This document shows, piece after piece, positions 14,688 through 19,864 of a DNA stretch of 19,864 nt. The notes beneath the pieces were generated by a model. That model did not search any database, was not told the origin of the DNA, and saw only the letters and a list, made by a program, of their open reading frames with translations. Made by a program: the position numbers and the translations under genes. Location: positions 9,642 through 29,505 of the forward strand of contig FR901516.1 of assembly GCA_000438355.1 (NCBI GenBank). Direction: 5' to 3'. The stretch's first letter is position 1. Each line of letters starts with the position of its first letter. The DNA is from Clostridium sp. CAG:273. Its GTDB lineage: Bacteria > Bacillota > Clostridia > TANB77 > CAG-508.

Positions 14688-17306
14688 CTATTTCATCTTT
14701 TCTTTCATTTTTAAAAGTGTATTTAGTGCATCTATTGGAGTTAATTGATTTAAATCTATTTTATCTATTTCATGTGCTATTTCTGCTAATTTATAATTAT
14801 ACATATCTAGTTGTCCTGCTGTTTCTTTTTTGTTTTCTTTTTCCAATTTCTTTTCATTTAATACATTTTTTCTTTCTATTGAGCGTAATACTTCGTTTGC
14901 TCTTGTTGTAACAGCCTTTGGTACACCTGCAAGTTTAGCAACATGCACACCATAACTTTCGTCTGTACCACCTGATATTATTTTTCTTAAAAAGATTATA
15001 TCTTCACCTTTTTCTTTTACTGCAATTGAATAGTTTTTTACTCCTTCTAACTTTTCTTCTAACTGTATAAGTTCATGATAATGTGTTGCAAATAAAGTCT
15101 TTGCTCCACATTTTTCCTTATCTGATATATATTCTGCAACAGCCCAAGCAATTGAAAGTCCATCATATGTTGATGTTCCTCTTCCTATCTCATCTAATAT
15201 TACTAGACTGTTTTGAGTTGCTTCTTTTAGTATTGTCGCAACTTCCATCATTTCTACCATAAAAGTACTTTGTCCCATACTTAAATCATCCGATGCGCCA
15301 ACTCTTGTAAATATTTTATCTACGACTCCAATTTTAGCATAGCTCGCAGGAACAAAACTTCCACACTGTGCCATCAAAGTAATTAATGCTACCTGTCTCA
15401 TATATGTAGATTTTCCTGCCATATTAGGTCCTGTTATAATAGATAGTCTATTCTCTCCTTTATCTAAATATGTATCATTTGGCACAAATTCACTTCCACC
15501 TATTATCTTTTCTATTACAGGATGTCTTCCGTCTTTTATATCTATAATTCCACTATTATCCACTGTTGGCATTACATAATTCATATCGTCTGCAACTGTT
15601 GCAAATGATGCTAAAACATCTAATATAGAAATTATATTAGCAGATTTTTGTACTCTTTGTACATTTTTTTCTATCTCATCTCTTATCTCAACAAAAGCAT
15701 TGTATTCTAAATTAATTACTTTTTCTTCTGCACCTAAAATTTCATTTTCAAGTCTCTTTAAATCTTCTGTAATATATCTTTCACAATTTGCAAGTGTTTG
15801 TTTTCTTATATATCTGTCTGGAACTTGTGATAAATTTGATTTAGTAACTTCTATGAAATATCCAAATACTTTATTAAATCCTACTTTTAAACCTTTTATT
15901 CCAGTCTTTTCTCTTTCTTCTGCTTCTAATTTTAAAACCCAATTTTTTCCGTCTGTTGTAGCCGTTTTTAGTCTGTCTATTTCCTCGTCATATCCTAATT
16001 TTATAAGTCCTCCTTCTTTTACACTTATTGGAGGCTCATCTACAATTGCTTTGTCTATAATTGCATATATATCTTGTAACTCGTCTAATTCTCCATATAA
16101 ATCTTTTAACATTTGAGATTTTGCTTTGCTTAAGATTGTTTTTATTCCTGGAAGTTGTGCTGTAGAATTTTTTAAAGATATTAAATCTCTTCCATTTGCA
16201 CTCCCATAAGATATTTTACTTGCCAATCTTTCTATATCATAAACTTTTTTAAGTGAATCTACTATATCTCCTCTAAGAATTATATCTTCTTTAAGTTCCT
16301 TAACACTTTCCAATCTTCTATTTATATGACATTCATCTACTAGTGGGTCGTTTAGCCATCTTCTTAAAAGCCTTCCTCCCATTGATGTTGAAGTCTTATC
16401 TAAAACCCATAATAAAGTACCTTTTTTGCTTTTATCTCTTAATTTTTCTGTTATTTCTAAATTTCTTCTTGCATTTATATCTAAACTCATGTACTTTGAT
16501 GTATTATACAATAATATTTTATTTAAATATTCTAAGTTGTTTTTTTGTGTATCTACTAAGTATGCAATTAATCCATTTGCAGCAGTTATTGCTAAAATAT
16601 AGTCATCCAATTTTTCTATTTCTTTGTCATCCTCATTAACAATTCTACTTCTTTCTTTTATTTCATTAACATTTTGGCTAAAACCATTTGATTTAGAAAT
16701 ATATGTTTCAAATCTCTCTTTTATTTTTATGATTTCTTCTGTTGAGTTAAACATAAGCTCATTTACAACTATTTCAGACGGACTATATCTTGAAATTTCA
16801 TCCATTAACATAGCAAAATTATTTGTATCGCGTATTTGTGTCATTCTAAAATCTCCTGTAGATAAATCACACACACTCATACCAAAATATATTCCATTTT
16901 TGTAAATTGCCATAATATAATTATTCTTTTTTTCTTCAAGAAGGTTACTTTCTATTACAGTTCCTGGTGTTACAACTCTTATAACATCTCTTTTCACAAT
17001 TCCTTTTGCTGTTTTTGGGTCTTCTAGTTGCTCACATATAGCAACTTTATAACCTTTTGAAATTAACCTTGCTACATATGTTTCTGCTGCGTGATATGGA
17101 ATTCCACACATTGGAGCTCTTTCTTCTTGACCACAATCTTTTCCTGTTAGTGTAAGTTCTAATTCTCTTGATGCTGTAATTGCATCATCAAAAAACATCT
17201 CATAGAAGTCACCTAATCTATAAAATAGAATACAATCTTTATAATCTTCTTTTGTTTTTAAATAGTTTTGCATCATAGGTGAAAATTTATCTATATCTTT
17301 ATCCAT
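14688..17306 (-). CDS. mutS: DNA mismatch repair protein MutS
   Basis: Recognises mismatches and small loops in DNA and starts repair with MutL. The 872 residues are full length. Domain I carries the mismatch-reading GDFYEMF with Phe34 and Glu36. Connector, lever and clamp domains fill the middle (SGLIKLGYDEEIDRL-like core at ~440). The ATPase domain has Walker A GPNMAGKST (626-634), Walker B LVILDEIGRGTSTYDG (Asp705, Glu706) and ATHYHEL. The C-terminus holds the helix-turn-helix dimer region. The ATG has GGGAG upstream and overlaps the miaB stop by 8 bases, so the two are translationally coupled. The usual partner mutL does not follow; alr comes next. Confidence 0.97.
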   Translation of the reverse strand: MDKDIDKFSPMMQNYLKTKEDYKDCILFYRLGDFYEMFFDDAITASRELELTLTGKDCGQEERAPMCGIPYHAAETYVARLISKGYKVAICEQLEDPKTAKGIVKRDVIRVVTPGTVIESNLLEEKKNNYIMAIYKNGIYFGMSVCDLSTGDFRMTQIRDTNNFAMLMDEISRYSPSEIVVNELMFNSTEEIIKIKERFETYISKSNGFSQNVNEIKERSRIVNEDDKEIEKLDDYILAITAANGLIAYLVDTQKNNLEYLNKILLYNTSKYMSLDINARRNLEITEKLRDKSKKGTLLWVLDKTSTSMGGRLLRRWLNDPLVDECHINRRLESVKELKEDIILRGDIVDSLKKVYDIERLASKISYGSANGRDLISLKNSTAQLPGIKTILSKAKSQMLKDLYGELDELQDIYAIIDKAIVDEPPISVKEGGLIKLGYDEEIDRLKTATTDGKNWVLKLEAEEREKTGIKGLKVGFNKVFGYFIEVTKSNLSQVPDRYIRKQTLANCERYITEDLKRLENEILGAEEKVINLEYNAFVEIRDEIEKNVQRVQKSANIISILDVLASFATVADDMNYVMPTVDNSGIIDIKDGRHPVIEKIIGGSEFVPNDTYLDKGENRLSIITGPNMAGKSTYMRQVALITLMAQCGSFVPASYAKIGVVDKIFTRVGASDDLSMGQSTFMVEMMEVATILKEATQNSLVILDEIGRGTSTYDGLSIAWAVAEYISDKEKCGAKTLFATHYHELIQLEEKLEGVKNYSIAVKEKGEDIIFLRKIISGGTDESYGVHVAKLAGVPKAVTTRANEVLRSIERKNVLNEKKLEKENKKETAGQLDMYNYKLAEIAHEIDKIDLNQLTPIDALNTLLKMKEKMK

Positions 17307-18732
17307 TTACAATAGCTCCCTTCAAATACCACATATGTTCTGAGGTTATTTCTACATCCACTACTTTGCCTATATTTTCTTCTTTTCCTTCAAAAATTAC
17401 TACCTTATTAGAATCTGTCCTTCCTGTATATGTATTTTCATTTGTTTTACTTCTTCCTTCTACAAGTATTTTTTGAATTGTACCTACATACTCTTTATTT
17501 CTTTTTTCTATTTGATTTTCAACTAAAGCTTTTAGTCTATCAAATCTTTTATGTTTTACATCATCTGGAACTTGATTTTCCATTTTGTCTCCAGGAGTTC
17601 CAGTTCTTCTAGAATAAATAAACATATAAACTTGTTCAAATTTAACCTTTCTTACAACATCCAAAGTATCTTCAAAATCCTCTTCTGTTTCTCCTGGGAA
17701 ACCTACTATAATATCTGTAGAAATTGTTAAATTTGGTATATTATTTTTCATTTTTTCTACTAAATCCAAAAATTGTTCTTTTGAATATTTTCTATTCATA
17801 ACTCTTAAAACATTTGTGCTTCCAGATTGGAGTGGAAGATGTACAAGTTTACAAACTTTATCGCAATCTTTTATTGCTTCAATAACATCATCTGTAAAGT
17901 CCTTTGGATGAGGAGACACAAATCTAATTCTTTCTATACCATCTATTTTGTTTACAGCTCTTAAAAGTGTTGCAAATGAGTTTACTCCTTCATATTTCTC
18001 ATATTCTATATTTTTTTCATTTTCTACTCTTAGATATGAATTAACATTTTGCCCTAAAAGTGTAATTTCTTTATATCCTTGTTTTGCTAAACATCTTACT
18101 TCTTCTATTATATCTTTTGGAGTTCTACTTCTCTCTCTCCCTCTTACATATGGAACTATACAATAACTACAAAAATTATTGCAACCATTCATTATTGTAA
18201 CAGATGCCTTTATTTGGTCATCTCTTTTTATTGGAAGCCCCTCAATTATTTCTCCGTCTATATCTAATATGTCTTCTAGTTTTTTATTAGTTGTAACTGC
18301 CTTATATAAATTTTCTGGAAATTTATGTAATGTATGTGTTCCAAACAAAACATCAACAAATGGATAACTTTCATGAATTTTTTTAATCATTTCTTTTTCT
18401 TGCATCATACATCCGCCAATTGCTATAATGCTACTTCTCTTTTCCTTCACTTTCTTTGCTTCTCCAAGTTTGCCAAATAGCTTGTCCTCAGCATTTTCTC
18501 TAATACAACATGTATTAAATATAATTAAGTCAGCACTACTCATTTCAGTTACTTGCGTATATCCCATTTTTTCCGCCATTCCGCATAACTTTTCAGAATC
18601 ATTTTCATTTAATTGACATCCCATAGTTAAAATATAATATGTATAATTTTTTCCCTCATTTATTTTTGCCACTTTTTCTATATAAGATAATTGTTCTTCT
18701 ATTTCTACTTTATTTGTCTCCATACTTCTCAC
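17299..18732 (-). CDS. miaB: tRNA-2-methylthio-N6-dimethylallyladenosine synthase MiaB
   Basis: A radical-SAM methylthiotransferase that adds a methylthio group to i6A37 of tRNAs reading codons beginning with U, which would include the tRNA-Leu(CAA) in this window. The 477 residues contain the N-terminal UPF0004 domain with cluster ligands Cys39 (MGCQLNENDSE), Cys75 (NTCCIRENAE) and Cys108 (GGCM). The radical-SAM domain has Cys184-x3-Cys188-x2-Cys191 (CNNFCSYC), and the C-terminal TRAM domain follows. All six ligands are present. The start is GTG at 18730-18732, with GGAGG six bases upstream. The next ATG is too far from that site. It leads a miaB-mutS operon, a common clostridial order. Confidence 0.97.
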   Translation of the reverse strand: MRSMETNKVEIEEQLSYIEKVAKINEGKNYTYYILTMGCQLNENDSEKLCGMAEKMGYTQVTEMSSADLIIFNTCCIRENAEDKLFGKLGEAKKVKEKRSSIIAIGGCMMQEKEMIKKIHESYPFVDVLFGTHTLHKFPENLYKAVTTNKKLEDILDIDGEIIEGLPIKRDDQIKASVTIMNGCNNFCSYCIVPYVRGRERSRTPKDIIEEVRCLAKQGYKEITLLGQNVNSYLRVENEKNIEYEKYEGVNSFATLLRAVNKIDGIERIRFVSPHPKDFTDDVIEAIKDCDKVCKLVHLPLQSGSTNVLRVMNRKYSKEQFLDLVEKMKNNIPNLTISTDIIVGFPGETEEDFEDTLDVVRKVKFEQVYMFIYSRRTGTPGDKMENQVPDDVKHKRFDRLKALVENQIEKRNKEYVGTIQKILVEGRSKTNENTYTGRTDSNKVVIFEGKEENIGKVVDVEITSEHMWYLKGAIVNG

Positions 18733-18773
18733 GTTATTCCTCCAAATTTATTCTTCTCTTATAATACTTATGT

Positions 18774-18782
18774 ATTATAACA
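18774..18782 (-). promoter_or_regulatory. Extended -10 promoter element of miaB-mutS
   Basis: TGTTATAAT on the minus strand is a TGN-TATAAT extended -10 element, ~40 bases upstream of the GTG. No convincing -35 is seen, which is typical of extended -10 promoters. Confidence 0.5.
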
Positions 18783-18848
18783 TATAACTTTACATTTTGC
18801 TTAACTTTTTTGTAATTTTTAAAATTTTGTTAATAGTATTTTATCTAT

Positions 18849-18912
18849 AAAAAAAGAAGTCCACTAAAGTAGTTTCTATCTACTTACTTTTATCATATGA
18901 ACTTCTTTCTTA
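18849..18912 (-). terminator. Terminator of the right-edge surface protein gene
   Basis: On the minus strand AAAGAAGTTCA and TGGACTTCTTT pair with G-T wobbles, enclosing an inner stem AGTAAGTAG / CTACTTTA. A run of T follows (plus-strand A-tract 18849-18855). It lies ~30 bases after the stop codon. Confidence 0.75.
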
Positions 18913-18943
18913 TATTAAATTATATTGTTTAAATCTTAATTTA

Positions 18944-19864
18944 TTAAATTCCTAAATTATACGGATTATTTTGACTACCATCTCCACTCGTTATTTTAAG
19001 ATTATTTTTTAAAGTAAACACTGGTCTAATTGAAAATGTGTTTTGAAACCAATCACTACCTCCACTAGGAGTTATAAAAAAACATTCTATTTCTCCTCTT
19101 GAACTACGTAATCTAAAAGAATCTCCACTAGTTAACCCAACAACTTCTCTAGATGCAAACCAGTATGGTGTATTGGTTGATGATATTTCCAATTTTTTCA
19201 TTTGATTGCTATCTGTAATATAATTATTATCTTGATTTTTCATAGTATATCTATTGTAATAAGTTGTACTTCCGCCTTCATAGTATGGGCTAGTAGGATT
19301 ACTTCCTACTGATCTAGCACTAGTTGCATACTGTGTATTTAAATATTTTTCAGCTGAACTATTTAATATCGCAATTGCATTATTATAATCATCATCACCT
19401 GTTATTGATATATTATCTATTGCATTTTCTGATATTATTTGTATTCCATAATTTGACGTAGGACCATATAATACTATACATTTGATAGTTCCGATTATTA
19501 GCTGTTATATAATTTACATAATTTCCTTCTTTAAGTGTATTTTGAACATTTCTTGTTATAGTTGTTCCATTTATAGTTTGACTTCCTTTATTTCCAGCTT
19601 TATCAAAAGTTTCAACTTTTATTGTATAAGTTGTTCCCTCCGCTAATCCTGAAAACGTATACACATTATTTTCACTTGTTTCTTTTTCTATTCCATTTAA
19701 ATAATATTTATAAGTTCCGTTTGCTTGTAATCCACTTTCATTATCTATTGCTTGTACATTTACTGTTATACTATCATGTGTTATTGTTCCTCTGTTTACT
19801 GTTACTATTGGAGCTTTTATATCTTTTATATCTATATTCACTGTTTTACTTCCGTTTGTTCCAT
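18944..19864 (-). pseudogene. C-terminal part of a fibronectin-III/DUF6273-like surface protein, frameshifted
   Basis: The gene enters from the right edge, so its start is not seen. Residues decoded from 19864 to ~19520 form an Ig/fibronectin-III-like domain (IKAPIVTVNRGTITHDSITVNVQAIDNESGL...YTFSGLAEGTTYTIKVETFDKAGNKGS). The frame then leads into NYVNYITANNR and goes off at ~19488-19493. The other minus frame carries on with TIKCIVLYGPTSNYGIQIISENAIDNISI, a Tyr/Asn/Ser-rich stretch, and a C-terminus with PYWFASREV, FSIRPVFTL and GDGSQNNPYNLGI, resembling the DUF6273 pattern of clostridial surface proteins. Removing one base in CGGAAC restores a continuous frame. There is no LPXTG signal at the end. 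Function is unknown; a large secreted or surface protein is likely. Confidence 0.75.

Noticed and set aside
1..19864. CRISPR array, insertion sequence or prophage
   Set aside because: No regularly spaced repeats, transposase, integrase or phage structural genes were seen on either strand.

Overview
The window is strongly AT-rich and looks like a chromosome segment of a low-GC Gram-positive bacterium of the clostridial kind. Support for this: purine-rich AGGAGG-type ribosome sites, TTG and GTG starts, a pyrophosphate-using glycolytic enzyme (pyruvate phosphate dikinase), a SpoVB/MurJ-like flippase, a class B-type sortase with a sortase substrate, and proteins rich in Lys, Asn, Glu and Ile. No ribosomal RNA or species marker is present, so I cannot name the genus. 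Nearly all genes lie on the minus strand and are best read from right to left. The only plus-strand genes are a two-gene toxin-antitoxin module.

Reading right to left. (1) 19864-18944 is the C-terminal part of a secreted or surface protein with a fibronectin-III-like domain, interrupted by a one-base frameshift, with a terminator after it. (2) 18732-14688 holds miaB and mutS, overlapping by 8 bases, followed by a hairpin. (3) 14541-12339 holds alanine racemase and manganese-dependent pyrophosphatase. The latter has its own consensus-like promoter and is followed by an 18-bp perfect hairpin. (4) 12243-12161 is tRNA-Leu(CAA) on the minus strand, converging with the plus-strand HigBA/Gp49-type module (11348-12020), whose promoter carries a perfect 9-2-9 palindrome. 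(5) 11033-8501 holds a hotdog thioesterase, a membrane-anchored DUF1287 (NlpC/P60-like) protein and a sugar-transfer-type ATP-grasp enzyme. (6) 8348-3213 holds a SpoVB/MurJ-like flippase with an unusual ~265-residue charged tail, then pyruvate phosphate dikinase. (7) 3157-2804 is a small Asn-rich two-helix membrane protein. (8) 2552-280 holds a sortase-anchored right-handed beta-helix/InlB-repeat protein and a class B-type sortase broken by a one-base frameshift in a run of six A. (9) 124-1 is the first 41 codons of a membrane-anchored protein, possibly LytR-CpsA-Psr.

Taken together, the window mixes housekeeping genes (tRNA modification, mismatch repair, D-alanine, pyrophosphate and pyruvate metabolism) with cell-envelope functions (flippase, ATP-grasp, DUF1287, sortase plus substrate, large surface protein). 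The most noteworthy points are the two single-base frameshifts, both in surface-display genes, the long charged tail on the flippase, and strong intergenic hairpins whose T-tracts face against the direction of the flanking genes. I found no CRISPR array, insertion sequence, prophage or clearly new defence system.
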